From contig CAWGRF010000010.1 in assembly GCA_963824935.1 (NCBI GenBank), positions 186,001 to 250,000 on the forward strand: a stretch of 64,000 nucleotides of DNA. Reading direction: 5' to 3'. Each line of letters opens with the position of its first letter. Position 1 is the first letter of the stretch. Below, one piece after another: positions 17,154 through 32,101 of the stretch. The position numbers were made by a program, and so were the translations under genes. This DNA is from JACCZX01 sp963824935 (GTDB lineage Bacteria; Pseudomonadota; Gammaproteobacteria; Burkholderiales; Burkholderiaceae_F). The notes under the pieces were generated by a model that did not search any database, was not told the DNA's origin, and saw only the letters and a list, made by a program, of their open reading frames with translations.

Positions 17154-19259
<2,106 letters not shown>

Positions 19260-19312
19260 AGAAACGATAAATCCCAACTCATGTTGCCGGACCGCGTTAG
19301 CGGGCCGGCTTC

Positions 19313-19783
19313 TCAGAACCGGAAATGCGCGAAGGCTTTATTCGCCTCGGCCATCCGGTGCACTTCCTCTTTCTTTTTCATTGCGCCGCCGCGGCCTTCG
19401 GCCGCTTCCATCAACTCGCCGGCAAGTCGCAGCGGCATCGACTTTTCGCTGCGCTTTTTGGCCGCTTCGCGCAACCAGCGCATTGCGAGTGCCATGCGGC
19501 GCACCGGACGCACCTCGACGGGAACCTGATAGTTGGCGCCGCCAACACGGCGGCTTTTCACTTCGACCATCGGCCGCACATTGGCGAGCGCGGCCGAGAA
19601 CACTTCGAGCGCGTTCTTGCCGCCCTTGGTTTCAATTTGCGTCAACGCGCCGTAAACAATGCGCTCGGCGACGGCTTTTTTGCCGTCCAGCATGATGACG
19701 TTGACGAACTTGGTCAGATCCTGCGAGTTGAATTTCGGATCGGGCAGGATGTCACGCTTAGGTACTTCACGACGACGCGGCAC
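19313..19783 (-). CDS. rpsG: 30S ribosomal protein S7
   Basis: S7 (156 aa) nucleates the 30S head and in E. coli autoregulates the str operon. It reads MPRRREVPKRDILPDPKFNS, KFVNVIMLDGKKAVAERIVY, RRVGGANYQVPVEVRPVRRM and LRWLREAAKKRSEKSM, with the KFAHFRF-type end. Length equals the common 156. The 90-base rpsL-rpsG spacer is where the S7 target lies in E. coli; I could not verify a matching structure. Confidence 0.98.
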   Translation of the reverse strand: MPRRREVPKRDILPDPKFNSQDLTKFVNVIMLDGKKAVAERIVYGALTQIETKGGKNALEVFSAALANVRPMVEVKSRRVGGANYQVPVEVRPVRRMALAMRWLREAAKKRSEKSMPLRLAGELMEAAEGRGGAMKKKEEVHRMAEANKAFAHFRF

Positions 19784-19873
19784 TTCTCACCTCTTTCTTC
19801 AGTCGTTATGCGGTTCCATGCTGACGAACCGCGACTTACTCGACCGTCCTATATCGGGACGATCGCTCTTAAA

Positions 19874-20251
19874 TCACGCAGCTTTCGGACGCTTAGCGCC
19901 GTACTTGGAGCGGCTTTGCTTGCGATCCTTGACGCCTTGAGTGTCCAATGATCCGCGCACGATGTGGTAACGCACGCCGGGGAGATCCTTTACGCGCCCG
20001 CCGCGGATCAATACAACCGAGTGCTCCTGCAGGTTGTGACCCTCTCCACCGATGTACGAGATCACCTCGTAACCATTGACCAATCGCACCTTGGCGACCT
20101 TGCGCAAGGCGGAGTTCGGCTTTTTCGGCGTCGTCGTGTACACGCGCGTGCAGACACCGCGCTTTTGCGGGCTCAGTCTTAACGCGGGGCTCTTGCTCTT
20201 GACGCGCGAACTCTCGCGCGGCTTGCGAACTAGTTGATTAATGGTCGGCAT
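19874..20251 (-). CDS. rpsL: 30S ribosomal protein S12
   Basis: S12 (125 aa) monitors codon-anticodon pairing. It starts MPTINQLVRKPRESSRVKSK and contains VYTTTPKKPNSALRKVAKVR, in which the lysine that confers streptomycin sensitivity is present, and the PGVRYHIVRG SLDTQGVKDR loop with the beta-methylthiolated Asp region. It ends SKYGAKRPKAA. It has its own likely promoter upstream in the rpoC-rpsL spacer. Confidence 0.98.
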   Translation of the reverse strand: MPTINQLVRKPRESSRVKSKSPALRLSPQKRGVCTRVYTTTPKKPNSALRKVAKVRLVNGYEVISYIGGEGHNLQEHSVVLIRGGRVKDLPGVRYHIVRGSLDTQGVKDRKQSRSKYGAKRPKAA

Positions 20252-20313
20252 TCGCTTCTTCTACCCGCTCTTTCTGTCACGTCCAGCGCCCAGCGGGCGC
20301 CGAAAAGCCTTCT

Positions 20314-20342
20314 ATTATCTGCGACTTAGCGTGTTAAGGCAA
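20314..20342 (-). promoter_or_regulatory. Promoter of the str operon (rpsL)
   Basis: On the minus strand TTGCCT (20337-20342) and GATAAT (20314-20319) are exactly 17 bases apart, about 60 bases before the rpsL ATG. The leader then contains GCGCCC-GCT-GGGCGC, a 6-bp hairpin. A close match to the sigma70 consensus at optimal spacing makes this a confident prediction. Confidence 0.7.
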
Positions 20343-20351
20343 CTTCAAGAG

Positions 20352-20373
20352 GCGGCCCGCCGCGGCGGGCCGC
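20352..20373 (-). terminator. 22-bp perfect GC palindrome after rpoC
   Basis: A perfect inverted repeat (11 bp per arm, starting GCGGCCCGCC) lies 15 bases after the rpoC stop and just upstream of the rpsL promoter. No U-tract follows it on the transcribed strand, so intrinsic termination is uncertain; a Rho-linked pause, an attenuator or a 3' end stabiliser between rpoBC and the str operon are alternatives. Confidence 0.5.
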
Positions 20374-20388
20374 TTTCCTTTGCTACTG

Positions 20389-24619
<4,231 letters not shown>

Positions 24620-24638
24620 CAGTGCTCCTCAGTAACTA

Positions 24639-27600
24639 CTATTTGCGCTCGAGATCGATATCGATCCCGAGCGACCTGATTTCCTTGACCAGCACGTTGA
24701 ACGACTCCGGCATGCCGGCATCGATCACGTGATCGCCCTTGACGATGTTTTCGTACACCTTCGTGCGACCCTGCACGTCGTCCGACTTCACCGTCAGCAT
24801 CTCCTGCAGCACGTACGCCGCGCCGTAGGCCTCGAGTGCCCACACTTCCATCTCGCCGAAACGCTGGCCGCCAAACTGCGCCTTGCCGCCCAGCGGCTGC
24901 TGCGTGACCAGCGAGTACGGGCCGGTTGAGCGCGCGTGCATCTTGTCGTCGACCAAGTGGTGCAGCTTCAGCATGTGCATGTAGCCGACTGTGACCGGAC
25001 GCTCGAAGATCTCGCCGGTGCGGCCGTCGAATAGCCGCGTCTGCGTCTTGGTCGGTGTCAATTGCAGGCGCTGAGCGACGTCTTGCGGATATGCGAGGTC
25101 CAGCATCGCGTGGATCTCTTTCTCTGCTGCGCCATCGAATACCGGCGTAGCAAACGGCACACCGTCTTTCAAGTGTTCGCCGAGCTGAGCGACGTCTTCA
25201 TCGCTTAACTGATCGATCTCCTCCGGCTTGCCTGAACGGTTGTAGACCTCCTTCAGGAACGTGCGCAGTTGTCCCGTCCTGACATTGGCCACCATGTCGC
25301 CGATGCGCTGGCCGAGACCCTTCGCTGCCCAACCCAGATGCGTCTCCAGAATCTGACCGACGTTCATGCGCGACGGCACGCCAAGCGGATTCAGCACCAG
25401 ATCGACCGGCGTTCCATCGGCCATGTACGGCATGTCTTCGACCGGCACGATGCGCGATACGACACCCTTATTGCCATGGCGGCCCGCCATCTTGTCGCCC
25501 GGCTGCAGGCGACGCTTGACGGCCAGGTACACCTTGACCATTTTCAGTACGCCCGGCGGCAGCTCGTCGCCCTGCGTCAGCTTCTTCTTCTTGTCCTCGA
25601 ACGCCTGGTCGAACTGCTTGCGCTTTTGCTCGATCGAATCCTTAAGGGACTCGAGTTGCGCAGCGGCTTCATCATCGGCCAGTCGAATCTCGAACCAGTG
25701 ATAACGGTCGAGCGATTGCAGATAGTCCTTCGTCACCGCCGTACCCCGCGCGAGACGATTCGGTCCGCCAGTCGCTTCCTTGCGCAGCAAGAGCCTTTCA
25801 ATCCGCTGGAACGCATCGCCTTCGACAATGCGCAGCTGATCGTTCAAGTCCTGCCTGTAACGCTTAAGCGCGTCATCGATAATCTGCTGTGCACGCCTGT
25901 CGCGCACGATTCCTTCACGTGTGAACACCTGAACGTCGATCACCGTGCCGCTCATACCCGACGGCACCCGCAGCGACGTGTCCTTCACGTCCGATGCTTT
26001 CTCGCCGAAGATCGCACGCAACAGTTTTTCTTCCGGCGTCAGCTGCGTCTCGCCTTTTGGCGTGACCTTGCCGACCAGCACGTCACCGGCACCGACTTCT
26101 GCGCCGATGTAAACGATGCCCGAGTCGTCGAGACGGCCGAGCTGATTTTCGGACAGATTGGAAATATCGCGCGTGATTTCCTCGGGGCCCAACTTCGTGT
26201 CACGTGCGACGACGTTCAACTCCTCGATGTGGATCGAGGTGTAGCGGTCGTCCGAGACCACGCGTTCCGAGATCAGGATCGAGTCCTCGAAGTTGTAGCC
26301 GTTCCACGGCATGAATGCGACCAGCATGTTCTGGCCAAGCGCCAATTCGCCGAGATCGGTCGATGCACCGTCGGCTACCACGTCACCCTTGGCGATCGAT
26401 TCGCCTTTCTTGACGATCGGCGTCTGGTTAATGTTGGTGTTCTGATTCGAGCGCGTGTACTTGGTCAGGTTGTAGATGTCGACCCCGACTTCACCGGCAA
26501 CGTTTTCCTTGTCGTCGACGCGCACCACGATGCGGTTCGCATCGACGTAGTCAACCGTGCCGCTGCGCAAGGCCTGCACGGTCGTTCCGGAGTCGACCGC
26601 CACCGTGCGCTCCACGCCGGTGCCGACAAACGGCTTCTCTGGCCGCAGGCACGGCACTGCCTGCCGCTGCATGTTCGAACCCATCAACGCGCGGTTCGCA
26701 TCGTCGTGCTCGAGGAACGGAATCAAAGACGCCGCCACCGACACGATCTGCGAAGGCGCGATATCCATGTACTGCACGCGCCCAGGCGACATCAGCACGA
26801 ACTCGCCGTTTTCGCGACAGCTCACCAGCTCATCCAGGAACTTGCCGCTCTTGTCGAGCGGCGCATTCGCCTGCGCGATGACATACCTGCCTTCTTCGAT
26901 CGCCGACAGATACGAGATGTCGTTGGTGACACGGCCACTTTCAACCTTGCGGTACGGCGTTTCCAGAAAGCCGTACTCGTTCAGTTGCGCATACAGCGCC
27001 ATTGAATTGATCAGGCCGATGTTCGGCCCTTCGGGTGTTTCGATCGGGCACACGCGCCCGTAGTGCGTCGGGTGAACGTCGCGCACCTCGAAGCCGGCAC
27101 GCTCACGCGTCAACCCGCCCGGTCCCAACGCCGAGACGCGGCGCTTGTGCGTGATCTCGGACAACGGGTTGGTCTGGTCCATGAACTGGCTCAATTGCGA
27201 AGAGCCGAAAAATTCGCGAATCGACGCCGAGATCGGTTTGCTGTTGATCAGGTCGTGCGGCATCAGATTCTCGGTTTCCGCTTGGCCCAGCCGCTCCTTC
27301 ACCGCGCGCTCGACCCTCACCAAACCCGCGCGGAACTGGTTCTCGGCCAGCTCACCGACCACACGTACGCGACGATTGCCCAAATGATCGATGTCGTCGA
27401 TCTCGCCGCGTCCGTTGCGCAACTCGACCAGCAACTTCATCGTGTCCGCGATGTCTTCGTGCGTCAAAGTCATCGGGCCCGTGATTTCCGGCCGTCCAAA
27501 ACGGCTATTGACCTTCATCCGCCCAACGCGGGAAAGGTCGTACGTTTCGTCGTCGAAGAACAAGCGACGGAACAGTGTCTCAACCGCGTCTTCAGTCGGC

Positions 27601-28739
27601 GGCTCGCCGGGACGCATCATGCGGTAGATGGCGATACGCGCCGCGAGCTGATCGCCAGTCTCGTCGATGCGCAGCGTGTTCGATATGAACGCGCCTTGAT
27701 CCAGATCGTTGATGTAGATGGTGCGAATTTCCTGCACGTTGGCCGCACGTAGCGTCTTCAGCAGGTCTTCCGTCAACTCGTCGTTGGCATTGGCAACGAT
27801 CTCTCCGGTTTCGGGATCGACTACGTTGTTCGCCAGCACACGCCCAAGCAGATAGTCCTCGGTCACTGCGATGCGCTTCATGCCCGCAGCTTCCATATCG
27901 CGGATATGTTTGGCGTTAATCCGCTTGTCCTTGGCGACGACGACCTTGCCGGTCTTGTCGGTGACGTCAAACCGCGCGATCTCGCCACGCAGCCGCTCGG
28001 GAACGAGCTCCATGAAGCCGCCTTCGGCACTCAGCGCGAACGTGTCGAAACGGAAGAAGTGCGCGAGCACCTGCTCGTTGGACAGTCCGATCGCCTTCAG
28101 CAGGATCGTCGCCGGCATCTTGCGGCGGCGATCGACGCGGAAGTACAGAATGTCTTTCGGATCGAATTCGAAATCGAGCCATGAGCCGCGGTACGGGATC
28201 ACGCGCGCCGAAAACAGCAACTTGCCGCTCGAATGCGTCTTGCCCCGATCGTGTTCGAAGAACACGCCGGGCGAGCGATGCAGCTGCGACACGATCACGC
28301 GTTCGGTACCGTTGATGACGAACGAGCCGGTCGTCGTCATCAGCGGTATCTCGCCCATGTAGACCTCTTGCTCCTTGACCTCCTTGACGGTCGGCTTTGA
28401 CGCCTCGCGGTCCATGATCACGAGTCGTACTTTCGCGCGCAGCGGCGACGCATACGTCAGGCCGCGCTGCTGGCATTCTTTGACGTCAAACGGCGGCTCA
28501 CCCAGCGAATAGCTGACGAACTCGAGCCGCGCCATGCCGTTATGGCTGGAGATCGGAAAGATCGAAGTAAACGCGGCCTGTAGGCCGTGATTTTCACGCT
28601 TTGCGGGCGGAACATCGGCCTGTAAAAAGTGGGTGTACGACTCAAGCTGAGTGGCCAGCAAAAATGGCACGGACAACACGCTTGGCCGCTTGGCAAAGCT
28701 CTTGCGAATGCGCTTTTTTTCAGTGAACGAGTACGGCAT
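24639..28739 (-). CDS. rpoB: DNA-directed RNA polymerase subunit beta
   Basis: Beta subunit (1366 aa), intact. It begins MPYSFTEKKRIRKSFAKRPS. The rifampicin region reads FGSSQLSQFMDQTNPLSEIT then HKRRVSALGPGGLTRERAGF, with Gln513, Asp516, His526 and Ser531 (E. coli numbering) all in the susceptible form. Further motifs are MPWNGYNFEDSILISERVV, KMAGRHGNKGVVSRIVPVED and the C-terminal GKAQFGGQRFGEMEVWALEA. It starts 239 bases after rplL and ends 19 bases before rpoC. Confidence 0.99.
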   Translation of the reverse strand: MPYSFTEKKRIRKSFAKRPSVLSVPFLLATQLESYTHFLQADVPPAKRENHGLQAAFTSIFPISSHNGMARLEFVSYSLGEPPFDVKECQQRGLTYASPLRAKVRLVIMDREASKPTVKEVKEQEVYMGEIPLMTTTGSFVINGTERVIVSQLHRSPGVFFEHDRGKTHSSGKLLFSARVIPYRGSWLDFEFDPKDILYFRVDRRRKMPATILLKAIGLSNEQVLAHFFRFDTFALSAEGGFMELVPERLRGEIARFDVTDKTGKVVVAKDKRINAKHIRDMEAAGMKRIAVTEDYLLGRVLANNVVDPETGEIVANANDELTEDLLKTLRAANVQEIRTIYINDLDQGAFISNTLRIDETGDQLAARIAIYRMMRPGEPPTEDAVETLFRRLFFDDETYDLSRVGRMKVNSRFGRPEITGPMTLTHEDIADTMKLLVELRNGRGEIDDIDHLGNRRVRVVGELAENQFRAGLVRVERAVKERLGQAETENLMPHDLINSKPISASIREFFGSSQLSQFMDQTNPLSEITHKRRVSALGPGGLTRERAGFEVRDVHPTHYGRVCPIETPEGPNIGLINSMALYAQLNEYGFLETPYRKVESGRVTNDISYLSAIEEGRYVIAQANAPLDKSGKFLDELVSCRENGEFVLMSPGRVQYMDIAPSQIVSVAASLIPFLEHDDANRALMGSNMQRQAVPCLRPEKPFVGTGVERTVAVDSGTTVQALRSGTVDYVDANRIVVRVDDKENVAGEVGVDIYNLTKYTRSNQNTNINQTPIVKKGESIAKGDVVADGASTDLGELALGQNMLVAFMPWNGYNFEDSILISERVVSDDRYTSIHIEELNVVARDTKLGPEEITRDISNLSENQLGRLDDSGIVYIGAEVGAGDVLVGKVTPKGETQLTPEEKLLRAIFGEKASDVKDTSLRVPSGMSGTVIDVQVFTREGIVRDRRAQQIIDDALKRYRQDLNDQLRIVEGDAFQRIERLLLRKEATGGPNRLARGTAVTKDYLQSLDRYHWFEIRLADDEAAAQLESLKDSIEQKRKQFDQAFEDKKKKLTQGDELPPGVLKMVKVYLAVKRRLQPGDKMAGRHGNKGVVSRIVPVEDMPYMADGTPVDLVLNPLGVPSRMNVGQILETHLGWAAKGLGQRIGDMVANVRTGQLRTFLKEVYNRSGKPEEIDQLSDEDVAQLGEHLKDGVPFATPVFDGAAEKEIHAMLDLAYPQDVAQRLQLTPTKTQTRLFDGRTGEIFERPVTVGYMHMLKLHHLVDDKMHARSTGPYSLVTQQPLGGKAQFGGQRFGEMEVWALEAYGAAYVLQEMLTVKSDDVQGRTKVYENIVKGDHVIDAGMPESFNVLVKEIRSLGIDIDLERK

Positions 28740-28942
28740 GGACGCTCCGTTCGATACGAGACAGGGGCAAAACGATTAGCCGAGGACGTCCGACGAGCGA
28801 AACACGAACGCCAATACGGACGCAGCGATTGACGCGTGCGTCCGAGCGGCGTAGGGGTGTCCCGCGCGTTCGTTCATCCAGGGAAGACTTTGAGTTGGGG
28901 GCGAAACCACCAAATCAAAGACCACCCAAAACCAAGCTCAGA

Positions 28943-28972
28943 GTCGCCGGCGAAGCAAGCTTCGCCGGCGAC
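28943..28972 (-). terminator. rplL-rpoB intercistronic hairpin (attenuator or processing site)
   Basis: A perfect 14-bp stem with a two-base loop (arms beginning GTCGCCGGCGAAGC) lies 6 bases after the rplL stop, with no U-tract immediately following. In E. coli the same spacer holds a partial terminator and an RNase III site that lower rpoBC output relative to L7/L12; the position here suggests an equivalent role, which is inference. Confidence 0.65.
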
Positions 28973-28978
28973 CTAACC

Positions 28979-29362
28979 TTATTTGACTTCAACTTTGGCG
29001 CCGGCGTCTTCCAGCTTCTTCTTCGCGGCGTCGGCATCCGCTTTGTTCACGCCTTCCTTGACCGCCTTCGGCGCGCCATCGACCATGTCCTTGGCCTCCT
29101 TTAGACCGAGGCCGGTCAATTCACGCACCGCTTTGATGACGTTGACCTTGTTGGCGCCGATTTCGGCCAGAACCACACTAAATTCGGTCTGCTCTTCAGC
29201 CGCCGGCGCAGCGGCACCACCGCCTGCCGGCGCCGCCACGGCTACCGAAGCGGCGGCCGCCGAAACGCCGAACTTGTCTTCCATCATCTTGATCAGCTCG
29301 CTGATCTCAAGAACGGATTTGGCGCCGATTGCGTCGAGAATTTCCTGATTCGAAAGTGCCAT
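28979..29362 (-). CDS. rplL: 50S ribosomal protein L7/L12
   Basis: L7/L12 (127 aa) forms the stalk that recruits translational GTPases. N-terminal dimerisation domain MALSNQEILDAIGAKSVLEI, an Ala/Gly/Pro hinge (about 38-58), then the C-terminal domain EEQTEFSVVLAEIGANKVNV, IKAVRELTGLGLKEAKDMVD and a KLEDAGAKVEVK end. Length is close to E. coli (121). Translated at the end of the L10 operon, 50 bases after rplJ. Confidence 0.98.
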   Translation of the reverse strand: MALSNQEILDAIGAKSVLEISELIKMMEDKFGVSAAAASVAVAAPAGGGAAAPAAEEQTEFSVVLAEIGANKVNVIKAVRELTGLGLKEAKDMVDGAPKAVKEGVNKADADAAKKKLEDAGAKVEVK

Positions 29363-29412
29363 TACTAACTCCTGATAAATGCGTTGTATCGGTGTTTAAA
29401 TTCGGACGTGGT

Positions 29413-29943
29413 TCAAGCGGGCGCCGCTTCCTTCGCATCGCGGACCGCAGCCAGGGTGCGCACTAGGCGCGCCGGCACTTCGTTCAACGTGCGAACGAAC
29501 TGACCGATCGGCGCCTGCATCGTGGCCATCAGCTTTGCCAGCAACTCCTCACGGCTCGGCATCGTGGCCAGTTGCTTGACGCCCTTTTCGTCCATCACGA
29601 AGTTGGGCATCCCGCCGGCCTTGACGACGAGCTTGTCGTTGTCCTTGGCGAAACCCGAAAGCACTTTGGCAGCGGCCACTGGGTCTTTGGAAAATCCGTA
29701 CACCAAGGGTCCGACCAGCTTGTCGGACAACCCTGAGAACGGCGTTCCACCCACCGCACGACGCGCCAACGTGTTTTTCAGCACACGCAATTGCACACCC
29801 TGACTGCGCGCTTGCTTGCGCAGCTTGGTGACAGCATCCACATCCAGCCCACGGTATTCGGCGACTACGATCGATTGCGCCGACGCCACGAGAGCGCTGA
29901 CCTCTTCGACCACAGCCGCTTTTTCCTGCCGATTAAGACCCAT
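29413..29943 (-). CDS. rplJ: 50S ribosomal protein L10
   Basis: L10 (176 aa) anchors the L7/L12 dimers and represses its own operon by binding the leader. It starts MGLNRQEKAAVVEEVSALVA, with IVVAEYRGLDVDAVTKLRKQ, RSQGVQLRVLKNTLARRAV and GPLVYGFSKDPVAAAKVL; the C-terminal helix (ELLAKLMATMQAPIGQFVRT...) is the L12-binding region. The 297-base upstream spacer carries a three-way-junction structure. Confidence 0.97.
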   Translation of the reverse strand: MGLNRQEKAAVVEEVSALVASAQSIVVAEYRGLDVDAVTKLRKQARSQGVQLRVLKNTLARRAVGGTPFSGLSDKLVGPLVYGFSKDPVAAAKVLSGFAKDNDKLVVKAGGMPNFVMDEKGVKQLATMPSREELLAKLMATMQAPIGQFVRTLNEVPARLVRTLAAVRDAKEAAPA

Positions 29944-30065
29944 GCACTGGCTCCATCAAAAGTGCTTCGCAATACTCAAGCACCGGTTAAAAACCGGCGA
30001 CCGAAGCGAAGCACCGATGCACGTCATACAACGCACTTCCATGCTTTCTTCGGGTCCACCGTCTG

Positions 30066-30120
30066 CGCTGGAATGGAAAGCTTCTTCCAAACTTAGAGAA
30101 GGCAACGCCTTCTTCCAGCG
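30066..30120 (-). promoter_or_regulatory. Candidate L10 leader (three-way junction)
   Basis: On the coding strand CGCTGGAA (30113-30120) pairs with TTCCAGCG (30066-30073), an 8-bp closing stem. Inside it are two hairpins: GAAGGC-GTT-GCCTTC and GGAA-GAAGCT-TTCC. This junction, in the rplA-rplJ spacer about 120 bases before rplJ, has the layout expected of the L10-(L12)4 autoregulatory target. It is read by eye; no covariance test was done. Confidence 0.6.
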
Positions 30121-30240
30121 GTCTCTGACAGCAGCGCGCTGTATCGATAACTCTGATTCGGCGCGCAGCCCAAAGCCCTCGTTGCCCGATTACCTTCGGG
30201 CGAAAACATCATGCTGTGCCCGGTCGCCCGAGCACTCTCC

Positions 30241-30936
30241 TTATCCGTTCAGCGTTGCGGCATCGACGCGCACGCCAATGCCCATCGTGGACGACACTGA
30301 AATCTTGCGCAGAAAGATGCCTTTCGATGACGCCGGTTTCGACTTGTTCAACGCGTCGATCAGCGCCGACAAGTTGGTCTGCAAACGGTCGACCTCGAAC
30401 GAGGCGCGGCCAATCGACGCGTGCACGGTGCCGGCCTTGTCGGCGCGAAACTGCACCTGACCCGCCTTCGCGTTCTTCACCGCTTGCGTCACGTCGGGCG
30501 TCACCGTCCCAACCTTTGGATTGGGCATCAATCCGCGCGGTCCAAGAATCTGACCAAGGCCACCGACCACGCGCATTGCATCCGGAGACGCAATGACGAC
30601 GTCGAACTCCATGAAGCCTTCTTTGATCTTCGCTGCCAGATCGTCCATGCCAACGATGTCGGCACCGGCGGCCTTGGCATCTTCCGCCTTAGCGCCCTGC
30701 GCAAACACGGCAACGCGCTTGGTCTTTCCGCTACCTGCGGGCAACACCACCGACCCACGCACCGTTTGATCCGACTTCTTTGCATCAATCCCAAGCGCGA
30801 CCGAAACATCGACCGACTCGTCGAACTTCGCAGTCGCGCACTGCTTTACGAGCGACAGCGCATCACCGACTGGATATATCTTCTGTGTATCGACCTTGCC
30901 GCGAATGGCCTGCGTGCGCTTCGAAAGGTTTGCCAT
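30241..30936 (-). CDS. rplA: 50S ribosomal protein L1
   Basis: L1 (231 aa) forms the mobile stalk at the E site and represses rplKA. The start is the ATG at 30936 (MANLSKRTQAIRGKVDTQKI), overlapping the rplK stop in TGATG. Motifs: SVDVSVALGIDAKKSDQTVR, GSVVLPAGSGKTKRVAVFAQ, and the L1 signature ILGPRGLMPNPKVGTVTPDV. Length matches E. coli (234). Confidence 0.98.
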   Translation of the reverse strand: MANLSKRTQAIRGKVDTQKIYPVGDALSLVKQCATAKFDESVDVSVALGIDAKKSDQTVRGSVVLPAGSGKTKRVAVFAQGAKAEDAKAAGADIVGMDDLAAKIKEGFMEFDVVIASPDAMRVVGGLGQILGPRGLMPNPKVGTVTPDVTQAVKNAKAGQVQFRADKAGTVHASIGRASFEVDRLQTNLSALIDALNKSKPASSKGIFLRKISVSSTMGIGVRVDAATLNG

Positions 30937-31367
30937 CACACACCCTCCACCGTAATGCCCATCGAACGCGCGCTGCCGGCAATCGTGCGTACGGCTGCAT
31001 CCATGTCGGCAGCAGTCAGATCGGGCATCTTCGCCTTGGCGATCTCTTCGGCCTGAGCGCGAGTGATCTTCCCGACCTTATCGGTGTGCGGTTTCGGCGA
31101 TCCGCGCTCGACCTTCGCGGCCTTTTTGATCAGCACCGTCGCGGGCGGCGTCTTCATCACGAACGTGAAACTCTTGTCCGCAAAAGCCGTGATAACCACG
31201 GGAATCGGCAGACCCGGCTCCATGCTTTGCGTCTGAGCGTTAAACGCCTTGCAGAATTCCATGATGTTCAAACCGCGCTGACCGAGCGCGGGGCCGATCG
31301 GCGGCGACGGGTTCGCCTTGCCGGCCGGTACTTGCAACTTGATGAATCCGACTATCTTCTTTGCCAT
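30936..31367 (-). CDS. rplK: 50S ribosomal protein L11
   Basis: L11 (143 aa) forms the GTPase-associated centre base and binds thiostrepton-class antibiotics with 23S rRNA. It reads MAKKIVGFIKLQVPAGKANP, SPPIGPALGQRGLNIMEFCK, SFTFVMKTPPATVLIKKAAK and IAGSARSMGITVEG. SD AAGGAGCCATC precedes the start. A 14-base hairpin (31389-31402) and an interspersed element lie in the 127-base leader. Confidence 0.98.
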   Translation of the reverse strand: MAKKIVGFIKLQVPAGKANPSPPIGPALGQRGLNIMEFCKAFNAQTQSMEPGLPIPVVITAFADKSFTFVMKTPPATVLIKKAAKVERGSPKPHTDKVGKITRAQAEEIAKAKMPDLTAADMDAAVRTIAGSARSMGITVEGV

Positions 31368-31388
31368 GATGGCTCCTTGGGTACAAGC

Positions 31389-31402
31389 GCTGCGCTCGCA
31401 GC
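31389..31402 (-). promoter_or_regulatory. Leader hairpin before rplK
   Basis: GCTGCG-AG-CGCAGC lies about 21 bases before the rplK ATG, directly upstream of the AAGGAG ribosome binding site. The rplK leader is where L1 acts as translational repressor in E. coli, so this could be part of that target. The assignment rests on position only. Confidence 0.35.
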
Positions 31403-31415
31403 TCCCCGGCTAACT

Positions 31416-31473
31416 TTTTGGCTCCGGCCGACTTCGTGGGCTTAACTTGCTTCACAAGTTAGCCTCGCCGAAA
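31416..31473 (-). repeat. Hairpin element copy 2 (nusG-rplK spacer)
   Basis: A 58-base relative of 1475-1535 with shared ends and a covarying stem, TAACTTG (31443-31449) with CAAGTTA (31455-31461). Its flanks GGCTAAC (31409-31415) and GTTAGCC (31458-31464) are also complementary. In transcription sense it lies between nusG and rplK, about 49 bases before the rplK ATG. Confidence 0.7.
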
Positions 31474-31494
31474 GGTTCGAGTCTGTGCGCACAC

Positions 31495-32091
31495 TCAGAC
31501 CTTTTCTACCTGACCGAACTCGAGCTCCACCGGCGTCGAACGGCCAAAAATCGTGACCGACACGCGCAGGCGACTCTTTTCGTAGTTCACTTCTTCCACA
31601 TTGCCGTTGAAGTCGGTAAATGGCCCGTCCTTCACACGCACCATTTCGCCGACCTCGAACAGAGTCTTGGGCCGCGGCTTTTCGGCGCCCTCCTGCATCC
31701 GCAGCAATATCTCCTCAACTTCCTTCTGACGCAGCGGCGACGGGCGATTGGCGCTGCCGCCGAGAAAGCCGGTGACCTTCGGCGTGCTCTTCACCAGATG
31801 CCAGGCTTCGTCGGTCATCTCCATCTCGACCAGTACATAGCCCGAGTACATCCGGCGCTCAGTAATCGACTTCTTGCCGCCTTTTACTTCGACGACCTCT
31901 TCGACCGGCACCAGAATCCGTCCGAACTGCGACTGGAGCCCAGCTCGATTGATGCGTTCCTGCAGCGTGCGTGCAACGCCTTTTTCCATGCCCGAGTAGG
32001 CGTGCACGACGTACCAACGCTTGTTGCCAGACGCGGCCGCGGCTTGTGACAACGTGTCTGCTGCGGTGTCCGATGCTGTTTCAGATGCCAT
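31495..32091 (-). CDS. nusG: Transcription termination/antitermination factor NusG
   Basis: NusG (198 aa) binds RNA polymerase and links it to Rho or to the ribosome through S10. I start at MASETASDTAADTLSQAAAA, with AGGG 8 bases before the ATG; a longer frame would overlap secE. The NGN domain follows a 20-residue Ala-rich leader: RWYVVHAYSGMEKGVARTLQ, then GYVLVEMEMTDEAWHLVKST. The C-terminal KOW has GEMVRVKDGPFTDFNGNVEE VNYEK. The leader is longer than in E. coli. Confidence 0.97.
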   Translation of the reverse strand: MASETASDTAADTLSQAAAASGNKRWYVVHAYSGMEKGVARTLQERINRAGLQSQFGRILVPVEEVVEVKGGKKSITERRMYSGYVLVEMEMTDEAWHLVKSTPKVTGFLGGSANRPSPLRQKEVEEILLRMQEGAEKPRPKTLFEVGEMVRVKDGPFTDFNGNVEEVNYEKSRLRVSVTIFGRSTPVELEFGQVEKV

Positions 32092-32101
32092 TGTTGTATC
32101 C

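Noticed and set aside
20352..20373. Strong intrinsic terminator after rpoC
   Set aside because: The palindrome is perfect but lacks a U-tract on the transcribed strand; listed only as a possible terminator.
25269..27005. A 578-residue ORF antisense to rpoB, and other long antisense frames (18165-19529, 13062-14162, 38372-39424)
   Set aside because: Shadow frames of GC-rich, strongly conserved genes; no ribosome binding sites, Arg/His-rich composition, no recognisable domain.
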